A stretch of 64,000 bases of DNA. Source: Chrysoperla carnea. Its lineage: Eukaryota > Arthropoda > Insecta > Neuroptera > Chrysopidae. Where the stretch lies: NCBI RefSeq assembly GCF_905475395.1, contig NC_058340.1, positions 59,064,181 to 59,128,180 on the forward strand. Reading direction: 5' to 3'. The notes under the pieces are model-generated. The model ran no database searches, was not told where the DNA came from, and worked only from the letters and a program-made list of their open reading frames with translations. Shown in pieces: positions 26,567 to 39,223 of the stretch (the first letter of the stretch is position 1; each line of letters starts with the position of its first letter). A program made the position numbers and the translations under genes.

Positions 26567-26672
26567 CGATGACGATGATTGGCAACGAAGCATTTATATC
26601 TGAAAACGGGATTCAAATTGATTGATATGCATGAAATAACGAATTTGTAATTTATGTAATATTTTTCAATAT

Positions 26673-26678
26673 AATAAA
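26673..26678 (+). terminator. poly(A) signal of the serine protease
   Basis: A canonical AATAAA lies 107 bp after the protease stop codon. No other AATAAA was noticed between the stop codon and this site, so it is the likely 3' end of the transcript. Confidence 0.6.
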
Positions 26679-26784
26679 TTAAGGGCACATTACTCTTTAT
26701 TGCAATAGAGAACTTGCATGTTTTTTAATTTTTTTTTTCGAAAGTTTACTAAAAGTGAAATTTACAAATCGTCGCCACTTTTTT

Positions 26785-26922
26785 CGGGTACGAAACTCTA
26801 AACTCGCACTTGATAGCTAAGAACACTCGCCGTTAAATTACCTTCAAACGAAACCAAAAAAATTAAATCGGTTCATCCGTTTAGGAGCTACGATGCCACA
26901 GACAGACAGACACACACGCATT
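26785..26922 (+). repeat. dispersed repeat family B copy after the protease
   Basis: A shortened copy with ACTCGCACTTGATAGCTAAG, TCGGTTCATCCGTTTAGG and GCTACGATGCCACAGACAGA, starting 107 bp after the likely poly(A) signal of the protease. Confidence 0.7.
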
Positions 26923-27043
26923 GAACCGAATATATGCGTTCGAGTATTGAATAATTAAATATTTCGTATACGCGTCTGCCGGCAAAGATGTGGGTACATT
27001 TGACATGCTGGTATCATATAGCATGCAATTTGCCACAAAATAT

Positions 27044-27665
27044 TATTTAAAACAAGTGAAAAGAAACAATTGTTAATTGTTGAAATACCATGCATAGTCA
27101 GTGTTGATTTCTTTATCACATAACACATACAAAAATGTATAGACAGTGTTGATGCGCAATCGTTTGTTTTTTTGACGTCACGTAAATAACAAAAGATATT
27201 CACTTTTAAATAGACACACACACAACTGATATTCCTATATTAATACATACTATAAAATTTGCACCTAATTAACGCCCTCGTCGGTAAACAGTGATGTTTA
27301 CAAAAAAATGTTTCAAACAAAAGTTTTTTATTTTTTACATTTAAACTTTTGTTCTATCTCTAACGGTTTACAAGATGGGTCCTACGGACCCAAGACCCAA
27401 TTGTCCTATGATGCTCATTTACGAACTTGACCTCACTTTTTACGTCCTGAGTACGCTGTCAGCTCGATATCTTTTTTCGTTTTTGAGTTATCGTGTCCAC
27501 AGACGGATGGACGGACGGACGGACGGACAACCGGAAATGGACTAATTAGGTGATTTTATGAACAGCTATGACAAAATTTTTTTCCTAGCATCATTATTTT
27601 TAAGCGTTACAAACTTGGGACTAAACTTAATATACTATGTATATTTCATATATGCATGGTATAAA
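27044..27665 (+). repeat. dispersed repeat family A, longest copy
   Basis: Landmarks in order are AACAAGTGAAAAGAAACAATT, ATACCATG…ACAGTGTTGAT, TTGCACC…TAACGCCCTCG, AACTTTTGTTCTATCTCTAACG, ACAAGATGGGTCC, GACCTCACTTTTTACGTCCT, TTTTGAGTTATCGTGTCCAC, a GACG microsatellite and AAACTTGGGACTAAACTTAA. Other copies are at 29908-30432 (reverse), 42414-42680 and 44001-44192. No coding capacity; class unknown. Confidence 0.75.
27502..27528 (+). repeat. (GGAC)n microsatellite
   Basis: About six GGAC units inside the family A repeat at 27.0-27.7 kb. The related copy at 29.9 kb lacks the expansion. Confidence 0.85.
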
Positions 27666-29462
27666 GAGGATTTTCATGTCTCATTCGCATGTTGTACAAT
27701 TAAAGTTAAAATTTCTTGCCATTTTAAATGGAAAACCGATTTATAAAAACAACAAAGATAATTAAATAAATAATAAATTATCATATTGGTTTGTAATTGG
27801 TATTATAACAATAAACATAAATCATTATTGTTACATACAAAATATGTGTACAATAAAAAAGAATTACGCCTTTCTTATTATCATCATCATTTTTTTGTCT
27901 GCAACTGCACAGTCTTTGTCTTAAAAGTAAATACAAATAATAAATTTTAAAAATCAAGAAACCCCATTGTATAAAATATTGTAAACTGAAAAATTAAAAA
28001 AAGATAGTCAGTCGTGGACACTGTCGAGGAACTTTGAAATAACTGTGTTTTTTTTTTAATATTTCAGTTAATTATAGTATAAATAATTATTTCATAATTT
28101 GAAATTGAAATTATTAGCGTATGTATAAAAAACTATTATAAATAACAAAAAAAAGCAACAACACAAGTATTTTCAAGCGGTCACTCATCCTAGAACTAAG
28201 GGTGCCCAATGTCGCTTAGCAAAAGTGATCAAGTGAGACCCGTTGTTTTCAATGTCGTATGTATCAAAAACTGCCCAACGCGCCTAAAGAAGTTAATTAA
28301 AGAGTTTGGACCGTAATATAGAAGCATGTCTAAGATTTCTCATTTTGTGGATTCTGGCTCATAGAAGCAGAAAAACATATTAGTGTAGACTAAAACGATT
28401 CGAGAATTCAGCTTTCTCGGTGTTCACTTTTTCGATTTTCATTCTCACAAACATCTAAAACGCGAAAAATGTTTTCAAACCTAGGATCTTATTTCAACGC
28501 TTTTGCCCTTACCAAAACGCATATGTTTAAAAAAATGAATTCGTTTTTTATATGCTAGCCACGCGCAACCATCACCAATTTCTAGCACTTCTAGTCAAAA
28601 GCGAAAAATCAGTCAAGACAGAAAACTCTGATTTAATCACCAATGGCTAATAATTAAAAATAATACGCTCAAATACTAAATCCTCCTGGCTGTTGGTAAA
28701 TAATAAGCAGGTATTTGGCCTATTATTATCAATCGGAGTTATGGAAATTTTTTCTTGGTATTTTTATCCGATTTTGCGTGCCTACCGCGGTAGATATATG
28801 TGCCATCACCCCGTTTCAAGATAAAAATCCCTACTTGACTATCTTTATTGGAAATACATACGTTGTGCAGTTATGCAATGCCCATGCTTGTGAAGTCTTC
28901 ATTATTTTATCGTTATCTAATATTTGATAAATCCTGCTGTTATATAACTTAGACCACCTTGTATATTCTGTTTTACGAGACGCGTAAATCCGTAACCAGA
29001 AATATTAATGGCTTTTAAACTATGTCAAAAATTAAAACGTGAGAAAATAACACACGTGCTAATATAAAGAAATAAATAAATAAATATAAATCTATAATAA
29101 TAAAATATTAATACATAATAATATTATTATCATTTGAATCATGATAAAAAGCCACTGTTTATATATAAATATGATTGGTCTTTTTGAATCTGTGCAAGTA
29201 GTTTAATTAAAATAACATTTATTTTGAATATTATTACATAATTTATTACCTCTTTGATTACTATCAGAATTAATTTACAGTTATGTACAAAAATGTATAG
29301 AAAATTAATATTCATATTTATTATGATTTTATTATTACTACTTCTTCGTACTAAAGTAGTATACTACACATCATACCACCGAAGAATTCAATTAAGTGAT
29401 CTATTTAATTTATTTTGATTAAAACTAATTTTATAAGTTAATACTAATTAATTGGTATTATT

Positions 29463-29735
29463 AATTACCCACCCGCTTCACTGGACTTAAAAGTAAAAAC
29501 CACCCATTTATAGCTTCCACCCTCTCTTGATTCATTGAGTGTATCAGAAAAATTGGCCATGATTTGTTTGACATTTACCATTTTAAATTTGTACAGAATC
29601 ATTTAATTTATGGTTCCAAATGATGATCATAGATCATAGAAATTAAAATCCATTCATCCGTTTAGGCACTATGATGCCACAGGCAGACACACAGAGCGGT
29701 CAAACTTATTACTCCCCTCGTTTGGTTCAGGAGTT
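29463..29735 (+). repeat. dispersed repeat family B copy with its head
   Basis: It starts CCCACCCGCTTCACTGGAC, a head also seen at 18910 and 55920, and ends with CCATTCATCCGTTTAGGCAC, GATGCCACAGGCAGACACA and AGCGGTCAAACTTATTAC. It links the CGCTTCACTGG head to the family B tail. Confidence 0.7.
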
Positions 29736-29907
29736 AAAAATAGTTCTAAAACAAACTCCATTCTTTAAAACAAACTAACTGAGGGCAAAGTTCTAAGACG
29801 CATTAACGATATCGATTACATCATTTGATATTGTCCCATGTATGGTATGCGATACAGAATCATTAAGGGAGATGTTAACGTCGGTACTTTACACACAAGT
29901 TGTTTTT

Positions 29908-30432
29908 ATACCATGTATATGAAATATACCAAGGTATACTAAGTTTAGTCCCAAGTTTGTAACGCTCTAACATATTTATTGTTTGTACAACTGTCCGTCT
30001 TTCCACCTGTCTCAACACGATAACTCAAAAACGAAAACAGATATCAAGATGAAATTTTTATAGTGTGCTTAGGACGTAAAGAGTAAGGTCGAGTTCGTAA
30101 ATGAATAATATAGGTCAATTGGGTCTTGGGTCTGTAGGACCCATTTTGTAAACCATTAGAGATAGAACAAAAGTTTAAATGTAAAAAATGTTCCTTATCA
30201 ATAAATAAACAACTTTTGTTTAAAACATTTTTTCTATCTTATCAAAAAATAAACAACTTTTGTTTACCCGTAAGGGTGCAAATTAGGCGCAAATTATATA
30301 CTATGCATTATTTGGGAATATCATTTATGTATGTGAGGCATGTATGTATGTATAATGCGACAGAGTAATCAACAGTGTCTATACATAGTATTTCAACAAT
30401 TAATTCAGTCAATTGTTTGTTTTCACTTGTTT
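29908..30432 (-). repeat. dispersed repeat family A, reverse copy
   Basis: This is the reverse complement of the 27.0-kb copy, from the GTATATTTCATATAC…GGTATAA end at the left to the AACAAGTGAAAACAAACAATT end at the right. A short internal block (AATAAACAACTTTTGTTTA) is duplicated at about 30206 and 30249. Confidence 0.75.
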
Positions 30433-31172
30433 CTTATAATAAATTAAAAACATATTTGTTATCTGTGACCATATTACCACTTACAAATTGCATTATACAA
30501 GTACATACAAACATTTTACATATAAAATATAAGTACCCAACATATCCAATAAATATAATAATGAATATACATCGTTTGGCGCAAATACCATAAAATAATC
30601 TACTCATTTTGGCAAGCAAAAATGAAACAAATGAAGTGAATGTATTATATGGTAATATTTAGGTCAATACAGATAATGGTATGGAGAGGAAGCGTACTTA
30701 ATAATAATAATAACATATCTATATTATAGAGATATTAAAATGTTATATTGTAAACCATAATGGCCTTATGTTCCGTTCAATCTCATACAGCTTGTAATTT
30801 AGGGCTGTACAAATTTCCCGGTTATGGACTGGAATCCTCGGTTTCCGAGATGTTCTCCGGTCTGCGTTATTCAAAGAATAATCTCTGAATTTTTGTCATT
30901 AATGTCGAGGGTTATGTGTTTGACCGAAATGTATGTATGTTCATCTGTTCACACCTAGCTTCTAAACTACTTATCATAATTTGACAAATGATGTATCGTT
31001 AGAAGCGTCTTGATCGTCCACTGGTTATAGGTTATGTGACGTCACATTAAATTGATAATGGCGCTCTCTAGAAGACATAAAGTTATTTAGTACTTTTCAA
31101 ATATATGTATGTTGTTATACCTTCTCAGGAAATTATGCTCCAAAACTCCAAAATGATTTAAATAAAATAAAG

Positions 31173-31434
31173 TTTCGAAAACTAAAACCCGACAATTACA
31201 GAATCGCGCTCTTAAAAGTATGAAAACAAGATAATATTTTCATCTGAAATTGTTATGATAAATAAAATCGTCATTACATTAGGGGGACCCTCTAAGTTTA
31301 AACAGTTTTCCACAGGACCGAAAAGAGGTTCCCCGACTGTAATGACGATTTTATCTATTTCGGATGAAAATTTTTGCTTGTTTTCATACTTTTAAGAGTA
31401 CGATTTTGTAATTGTCGGGGTTTTAGTTTTCGAA
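31173..31434. mobile_element. foldback element, about 260 bp
   Basis: Arms of about 75 bp are reverse complements. The left starts TTTCGAAAACTAAAACCCGA at 31173 and the right ends CGGGGTTTTAGTTTTCGAAA at 31434. Inside, AAATCGTCATTACA and TGTAATGACGATTT form a second inverted pair around a 50-bp centre. There is no coding capacity. It is a MITE-like element of unknown family. Confidence 0.8.
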
Positions 31435-31822
31435 AACGGAAAACGGTAAACGCTCTTTTGGAAACTTCGATATGATAAACATACACAGTACAAAGATTCC
31501 AACTTAAGGTAAGGCATACTCGATCAGTTAGATATTAAACCATGCAATTTGTGATCTGTATTTGACCAGTAACCGCTGTACTATACAATTTCATTTTATA
31601 TAATATGCAACATATGATATATATTATCTTCTCTGGGATGTATAAAAATACATTACCAAATCTTGTATTCAGCATTAAAAGAGGATTATAGAAGAAAAAT
31701 TTATACCAAATATAAATACGTTTAATAAATTTATTCCCAAGTTAGTTTATAGACAGAAAAAATTCTATATACACACTGAACGTTACTGTAGTTACTGTAT
31801 ATAGAGAGGTGTAGGAGCTACA

Positions 31823-32356
31823 TATCGATATCGAAAATCGATTTCGATATCGATAAATTCTTCAAGCGAAAATTTTCGAGTATGTAGGCGCACATCTTAT
31901 GCAGTCATTCAACTGGACCTAGATTTACAAATTCAATGAAAAGCTTCCTCTCCTCTATAACTGCTAATCGATAAATGAACACTTAAAATAAGAAAGTTGT
32001 TGTTAATTAAAAAAGTAACATTTTTTGTTCGAAACATTTTTCCGAAAACCGTACGTGCCCAAAATTATTTTCTGTTACAATATTGTTCTTTCTTATGATT
32101 GTTTCTTGTGAAATCTAGACACTCTTACCTATAAAGACCGTTTTTGTTCAAACTGAATGAACACCCAATTGATTTGAACACAAAAAGCTAAACTTCGATT
32201 CAATTCGAACAACTTTGTAAGTCAAACCGTTCATTTAATGTTTGCCAGTTGTGAATCAGAGTGGGGTTTTAATTGAATCTGAAAACTGAGATCGAATTCG
32301 ATGCCGGTATAAGATGTGTGCCTTTGAAACTAACATTTTTCGTTTGAAGTATTTTC
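31823..32356. repeat. imperfect inverted repeat with a GATATCGA palindrome
   Basis: The left end carries a 33-bp near-palindrome of TATCGATATCGAAA and its complement (31823-31855). The next 45 bp (TTCAAGCGAAAATTTTCGAG…CACATCTTAT) are mirrored imperfectly at 32306-32353 (ATAAGATGTGTGCC…TTTCGTTTGAA). The 400-bp interior shows no gene. It is possibly an old foldback element. Confidence 0.5.
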
Positions 32357-34229
32357 CTCCATCGAGTTTCAAGCAAATGTCAACTTAAAAAAGACACCCT
32401 GTACTATTTCGTGTTATTGTGCATAATACTTAGACATCGCATGTGTACATATATAAAATAATACTATACATACTCAGCTGTATAAATTATAGATAGTTTT
32501 TTGTCTTTATCTTTTTAACAAGACGGGAAAGAACCGTTTTTTTGGTACCAAAAAAGTAGTCATAAATTAACGTTTTAAAAAATCGTCTTTGAAAAAAACA
32601 ATTCATTGTCAGTTTTAATCAAATGGTAAATTTAACGCTTACAAACATTTCCAACTTTGAAAGCTAATATATTTTTTAACTATCGGGAAAAAGGTTTGAA
32701 TTAAGCAATCCTCAACGGAAGGCTTTTCTTAACGTCTACTCAAAATTTTATTTCATTCTCTAAAAAAGTGATTTTATGGACATTTAACCTTAACACTTAA
32801 AAGTTCCTTGAAAATTGACCCACAATCTAGTGAATCCTAAGATTGAACCTGGCGGAGGAATTGATTATTGAATCTGGCGAAGAGAGGAAAAGTTTCCAGA
32901 AAAAATTTAATAAAATGGTAATTAATTTTTACAATTTTGTATTTGTGCTTTAAAATACATAGAAAATGAATTTATATTGGAAAGTATTTTAACATGGATG
33001 ACTGTACATGATATGTACAATATGATAGTACAATGAACATAAAAACCACCTACATAATCATATTGGTATAGAATCTTCACTGATCATCGCAATCATTATT
33101 TGACCCTGTCTTTCCAAATATGGTGCAAAGGCACTTCTTATTTTATTTTTTATTTAATTGCGCTAACAAACAATTGTAATTTCATTGTAAGCGCCACCTT
33201 GTCGGGTTATTGGACTAATATAAATATAAAACACAGACGTATTTATTGTCAAAAAAATCAAATATATTCCACTAATTTTATAACGATTATTAATAATGCA
33301 TGATTTGTTAATTGATGTACGAGATTTATTCTAAAACGTAATTACAAAGAATCGCTTTGTGTAGTAGCAGAAAAATTTTCCGCTATGTAAAATGATTCCA
33401 GATATGTTTTCGTAAAAATGAGTACAGAGAAAAATTATTATTACATCCAAACGTATTGTTAAAAAACATATTCATTTTAATATACCTATATACCTATATA
33501 CATATTTTTCTTTAGTGTATTTTTTCTTTTATACGCACCCTGCATGAGTTTTCTTTCAGAAGTTTCCATGATAATTTCCATTTATAATTTGTTATTGGTT
33601 AGCCAACAAAAGGTAAATTTAGATTATTTCGATTATCTCAACTCTTATGACTTTATATCTCTATAATAAATCGACATCTCTTGAACAAAGCGTTTTCGAG
33701 TAAATTTCCAGAGGAAATGGTTACTTATTTTGATTGATAGATTTTTATTTTGGCTATTTAAAGTGAGAACACTCTGTATATCATGTCATATATATTTATT
33801 AATATATCTATCGATAAAAAAGTACGCCTTAACCATTCATATTATAAATAGATAGTTACATTGATTATAAAAATTATAAATATGCTATTACACGAATTAA
33901 AATAAATCTCTGTAGTATTTGTAATGTGAGTGGCGTGTGTACATAGATTAAAGGTCATGTCATTTTAAATTTATCATTTACAAAGATACATCATTATTCA
34001 TAACACACCAAATTTTAAACTTTCAATAAGTCAATTGATATATCATCAAATTTGTATGGGTTACAATTGTTTTTTTATTTATTTACTACGTTATGGGTAA
34101 TTGGACAAAATAAATTTTAACAGATGTTAATTTTCCAAAGTTGCAACGTTTCGTTGATTATTTTTAACTTTTTCCGACAATTTACTAATTATGCGATTAC
34201 AGTAATTAAATACAATAAAATCGTTACAA
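32357..34229. other. AT-rich stretch, no gene recognised
   Basis: No exon, RNA gene or clear repeat found. An ACACCCTGTAC-like end at 32393, of the sort seen at insect transposon borders, is the only landmark. Confidence 0.45.
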
Positions 34230-35112
34230 GGGGCTTTTGAGACCTTGTAACGAATTTGGACTGATTATATGAATTATTTCTCGAAAACTCCAGGAGGCGA
34301 CGGGGATACCGTTGCACCAGGTACCTATGAGACCAATTCCGTCACGATATTCTTGTTCAGCGACGCAAAAAACCTCCGAGTAACGAGTTTGAACTGATTA
34401 TATGACGAATTTCCCGAACACTTCACTAGACGACGAGAAACCATTTACCCTGAGACCCAGGTACCTCTACCAATATTGTCACAATATTCGTGTTCAGCGA
34501 CCCCAAAAATCCCCATTTAACAATTTTGAAATCATTTTCATCACTATTAACAAAATTGTGAATTTAATATTAACGGTCAATTAAAATGCAATTATAAAAT
34601 GCATATTTATTATGCTAATTGCATATTTTTTTTATAAATCAGACTAGCTTACAAAATTTCTTGCCGCTCTAACGAATCGAATGCCGAAAACCGCATTCAA
34701 ATCCGACTTACTGCTCAAATTTTTCGAGCTTTGATCATTTTTTGTGCTTTGTTTCTTCGTCCAAACGTCTTTGTTTGTTCTGAAGCATCAGCTGTGCCCT
34801 TCAAAGTAAAGTTAATTAAACTGAAATAAAAAAATGAGTGACCGCGATATTCTATTACGCCTATTAATACTCGAAGATATTGAAAAAGAAGAAATTTTAT
34901 TGGAACAAATGATGCTTGAGGGTAATGCTGAAGTCCATACTTATATAAAACAAGGAAAGATGGATGTTTCTTTGCAAAACTTATCAATCAGCATTTACTG
35001 CAGGGTGACAAAAAGATCCGAGAATTTTTTAGTGTAGGTAAACGTCGCTCAGTTTTATCTTATAAAGGATGATTTTAGAACAGATTCTTCACATAAATAT
35101 CAGTACCCTATC
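34230..35112 (+). mobile_element. DNA-transposon-like repeat, copy 2 with decayed ORF
   Basis: The left part holds a 133-bp tandem duplication (34248-34380 and 34381-34513). It continues with the segment shared with the 6.1-kb copy and then an ATG at 34834. The frame begins MSDRDILLRLLILEDIEKEE and reaches a point near 34970 where the sense continues in another frame (FAKLINQHLLQGDKKIREFF), i.e. a frameshift, ending in TGA near 35071. An acidic N-terminus followed by LLxGDxxxxREFF is reminiscent of PIF/Harbinger transposases, but the match is weak and the DDE domain is absent. It is a dead copy. Confidence 0.5.
34248..34513 (+). repeat. 133-bp tandem duplication
   Basis: Two diverged units begin TAACGAATTTGGACTGATTA (34248) and TAACGAGTTTGAACTGATTA (34381). 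Both carry GGTACCT and an ATATTCxTGTTCAGCGAC block near the end. The unit forms the left end of the transposon-like repeat; the 6.1-kb copy retains only the end of one unit. Confidence 0.75.
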
Positions 35113-36386
35113 ACCTCTGAAGAAGTTTTTCGTCATCAACACTTATAATCACTAGTTTGGAAGTCTTTTTTGTTAACTAATTAATTAATTGTTTTTGTCT
35201 TTTATAAACAAATTGTTACATATATATGTTTTTTGTGGTCTGTCAGTACTCCTCAAAGAGAGGTACAGCCGCACGGCTCCTTCCAGTTGCAGTCGCAGCA
35301 AAGGTAGTGAGGCGTCTAAGACAAAGCTTGCACTAGATTTCATAGTAGAAGTATACTGCGTCAGCCGCTCAGCGACAGAATTTTATCCAAATTACGAATC
35401 TTGTAAATTATAAAAATACATGGTATCAATTATCGAGAGCATTGTCTTAAAGTGACCATGCACGCAAACGAAGACATATCTCTCCAGACAACAGAACCGT
35501 AACATGAGCGATTATAATACAGTAATGTTCCTAGTATGTAAGCATGTATAGACTACCTATATATCCACTTACAAAAAAAAATCGAAACTGATGGTAATCA
35601 CGAAAATTTTTTGTTGTTACTACATTATATGGTCGTATAGAGGTTATACGCGCATATACAATATTTTTTTAAAAGATATTTAAATCGTATTTTGTTTTAC
35701 ATATAATTCACCTGCTGTGTATGGAATTTAAAGAATACAAAAATAAATATATAAAAAAATTATTAAGAACTATTCTTCTTTCCTTCATAAAAGTGGTCGA
35801 AGAACTCCTTACAACAAACAACCAAAATTCAATACATAATTACTGAATATTGTCATGTCCATACGTTATTAACCTTTTAACATTTTAGAATAAGTAACAT
35901 AGGTCACATATTGGCATGCTATTTTTCAAAAAATTTATTGCTAAATTATAATAATCAAAAACATTTCGTTTTTGTTTTTTACATTCAGTTGCTACATACT
36001 TAAAAGATTAATCATTTAAGATTATAAATTTGTAGTTAATAAGTTTAAAAACGCTGTACAACAAAAACTTTTCAATTTTTCCAAATTCTTTTTTACCATC
36101 TATATAAAAAAAAAGCATACAAATTACACAAAGTTTCAAGTGATTATAAATTGTATTTGAACTAATTTAAGTAAATTATATTTTAAGGGTCCAAAAAAAT
36201 TAACTATGTGCAACTGATTTTAAAAAATAAATTCAGCAAGATGACGTTCATTCAGGCGTACACTTTCTTCCAGATAACTAAGTTATTCGTTCTCCACAGG
36301 AATAAAACTGTTCCAGATAAACTCATAAAAAAAGTTAACATTATTTATAGTTAAAAATACAGTTTAAAAATTCATCAAAAATTCAA
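35113..36386. other. AT-rich stretch with one GC-richer patch
   Basis: The patch at 35230-35370 is notably GC-richer and open on the + strand (segment ERYSRTAPSSCSRSKGSEAS), directly after the decayed transposon-like copy. It may be more of that element. No family is recognised, and the rest is featureless. Confidence 0.35.
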
Positions 36387-36392
36387 TTTATT
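36387..36392 (-). terminator. AATAAA downstream of the candidate exon at 36475-36663
   Basis: Canonical hexamer on the minus strand, 83 nt after the candidate stop codon. Its position supports the exon call, but AATAAA is frequent in DNA this AT-rich. Confidence 0.25.
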
Positions 36393-36474
36393 TGATTTTT
36401 GTTTTTAAGAGTAAAAAAAATTATTTGGAAAAATTAAGTTTTTGTTTTATAGCGTTTTCAAAATAACTTTATGT

Positions 36475-36663
36475 TCACAAAGTTACATTAAAATCAGTTT
36501 CAAACCAAATTAATTCATTTGCTTCTTCAATTTGTTCTACTTCCGAGGAACTTTTTATCTTATCTATACTTGCTTTTGTTTCCACATAACGTGATTCTGG
36601 CATTATAAGTTGCAAAGTTTCACTGGGAAACTGCTTGGTACTTTTTTGGAAGTTTGCCGTAAG
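36475..36663 (-). CDS. possible terminal exon of an unidentified minus-strand gene
   Basis: From CTT just after an AG (at 36664-36665 on this strand) a 62-codon frame runs to TGA at 36477-36475. It has protein-like composition, with charged helical stretches such as VETKASIDKIKSSSEVEQ and a Trp/Phe-containing end, and no ATG near its start. An AATAAA on the same strand follows 83 nt later (36392-36387), as expected of a last exon. The acceptor has a poor pyrimidine tract. I do not recognise the family. It could belong to the DUSP11-like gene, whose exon 2 ends in the same phase (0), but no sequence similarity supports that. Confidence 0.28.
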   Translation of the reverse strand, partial: LTANFQKSTKQFPSETLQLIMPESRYVETKASIDKIKSSSEVEQIEEANELIWFETDFNVTL

Positions 36664-37767
36664 CTATCTTAATCTATACTTATCTTGGTCTTAAAAGAAA
36701 AAACGCACATATTAACGAATACTTAAACTTTGCGTTTTTACAAAAAATTTTGCCCGTCAAAGCCTGGCACATAAACAAAAAGCTTTGAGTATAATAAATT
36801 TCATGAAAAAAATTATCTTTTTTAACAGCAAATATGAATCACAAATATTTAATTATATCAATAGAAACAGTAAAATTAAATACTAGTAAATAAAGCCCAA
36901 ACCTTTTTCTTCACTATCCAATATAAACCTTTACTAAATTGCACTAACAAACACAGTAAACATAAATTGAATGACACGGTAAATCGAGAGCGGCAACAAT
37001 AATAACATGCATCGGTAAGAGCAGCTAGGTTGCGGCTTTCAAAACAGGCGGAATAAAGGTTGAGATAACTGAAGTAACCTGTTTGTGATGGAGTGATTAA
37101 TTAACTACACTAAAAAACAATTCAATGCAAAAAAAACAGTTGAGTTTTCTGATTTTTGATCAGAAGTTTGAAATAAATACTCCACTACGGTGGTCGCATG
37201 GCAAAAGGATTTTCTCAATAACAATTTATATGAAGAAAAACATCGTTAAAGGTTTAACCAACGCAAAAACCATGCACAAATGTTAAATACGGTGCTCAAA
37301 GAAAAAATATAGATATATGAAAAATCTGTTCCAACATGGCATAATTCATATTTGACAAAATTCACCTAGACAGCTTAGATAAGTCACAAAATACCTACAA
37401 TAAATTTAATGTATTTTCAATTTGTAATAAATTATCAAGTCAAAAATAATACAAAACTAGTGAATTACAAATATTAGTTTTTAAATAACAAAAAAACTTC
37501 TCAATCAAATAATTCATTCAAGAAGAAGGTGTCTTGTATATGATGTTTGTTTCAACATTGTTCGAAGTAAGGTTGCTTTTGAAGAGCATACAAACATAAA
37601 TCTTTTATTATAAAAACTGTCCAATACTTTTGTAACACTTAATGTAATGAAAGTAGATTATTTATAGCTCAAATATTGTGCTACAAATCAAAAAATATAT
37701 TGAAAAGTTCAAATATTCACATCAAAAATATAATAAGTAATATAATTTATTGGAAAAGACAAATTAC

Positions 37768-37854
37768 CTTCATCGTTTTTTGTCTGGGTTTATAATGAAC
37801 CAGCCAGTCACAAAAGACATAAGAAGTTGAAGAATTAATTTTCACCAACGTAGG
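37768..37854 (-). CDS. possible internal exon, unidentified
   Basis: A 29-codon open frame on the minus strand starts after a CAAG acceptor-like site and ends ATGAAG at a GTAATT donor. The translation contains SYVFCDWLVHYKPRQKTMK, which looks protein-like and is unlike the surrounding AT-rich noise. Both ends are phase 0, compatible with joining to 36475-36663. The acceptor is weak and no family is recognised. Confidence 0.18.
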
Positions 37855-38530
37855 CTTGCCAGATCAGTCTAATGTCTTAAAAATATTACAAAATATCTAG
37901 TAAAATATATATTATTTGAGTCAAAAATACCTTGAATGATTCTGTAGTTTCTCAGAAGATATTGCTATTTACTGAACGTTAATGGTATTGATATGAGAGT
38001 ATTTTATCAGAATGCAAGTAGGCTGAACACTGATTGTCAACGTGGTTTTGTTTCCGAATAAACTATAAATGAAATTTTTGTGCGAAAAAACTTTTCATTT
38101 TTCAAGTATAACACACAGACCATTGCGTATAGTTTTATAAATCATACTCGGTAATCATTGGTTATTGATAAGTAAGTTGTTATACCATATTCCAGTTTTA
38201 AACATTAAGTTTTAAGGAATTAAAATTCCAAAAAAGGCAAAGTGTTATGTACCTCAAATGTATGAATTAAATTTTAGAATCATATTTTTGTCATTATGGG
38301 TTTTCAAGTATAGAAAAGCGAAGTATGGACATGTAGTAAAAAGTCTCATTTACCGAGTGAGTCATTAAAAAAAAATATCAGTTGAAGCTGTTGCTAGACG
38401 CTCAAAGTAGTGTATATCTGTAAAAGAAACGTGTGGAGTTTATGATTCCTCACTAAAGTAGCCCTATCAGATATTGAAGAAAGCGTTTTCACTGTAAAAT
38501 CGGTGGAAATTATATTAGTAGCATTAAGGT

Positions 38531-38569
38531 GTGAACCATGGTAAAACATCATAATGTATCATGGTTCAC
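38531..38569. repeat. small inverted repeat
   Basis: GTGAACCATG at 38531 is mirrored by CATGGTTCAC ending at 38569 with a 19-bp loop. A short hairpin with no known function. Confidence 0.55.
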
Positions 38570-39223
38570 TCGTATTTATCGATTGCTGTTTTACATTTAT
38601 ATTTACATTAAAATTTTATTGTTTAGCAGATAATTTAGGTTATTAAACCAAATTTTAACTCGTAAAATCTTACGTAAGAATGGGTTTTAATAACTCCTCC
38701 CACATAAGCACATGTATAGATTTTCTAAATCCCCCCCCACCATATGCTTACGTAATCAATTAATAGCCCCTTATAATGTTTCATGGCTAGAAAAATGTCG
38801 CTATTCCAAAAGTGTTTGGATTTTTCCTATAACTTTTTAAAATTTTCTCTGTTTCTGAAAGCTATCTTCTTATAGTTCTTACTAACTAGCAACAAATCTC
38901 GCGATAAAGAAAACCTTTGGTAGTAATTATAAAATTAGGACTAAAATCAAAATTCCATAATAAAATTATCTTTTACTGCCGATTTATAACGAATTCATTC
39001 AAATTTTAAAAATAACAAACATACGTTCGTTATTTAAATAAAATAAACCTGTCACAAGAATAAATTTAAATAAAAGACAAATTTTTCAATTTTCGTATCA
39101 AATGTCTCGAAAAAGATCCGTTATTACAAAATATCAGATACGTATCATCACTTTTAAACACAATAATTTAAATTCTAAATACAAAAATATATAAATTTTA
39201 ATACAATTTTTTCTGTGCGTTTA

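Noticed and set aside
27558..27746. 62-codon plus-strand hydrophobic frame
   Set aside because: It starts inside the family A repeat, whose reverse copy at 29.9 kb shows the same sequence. Not a gene.
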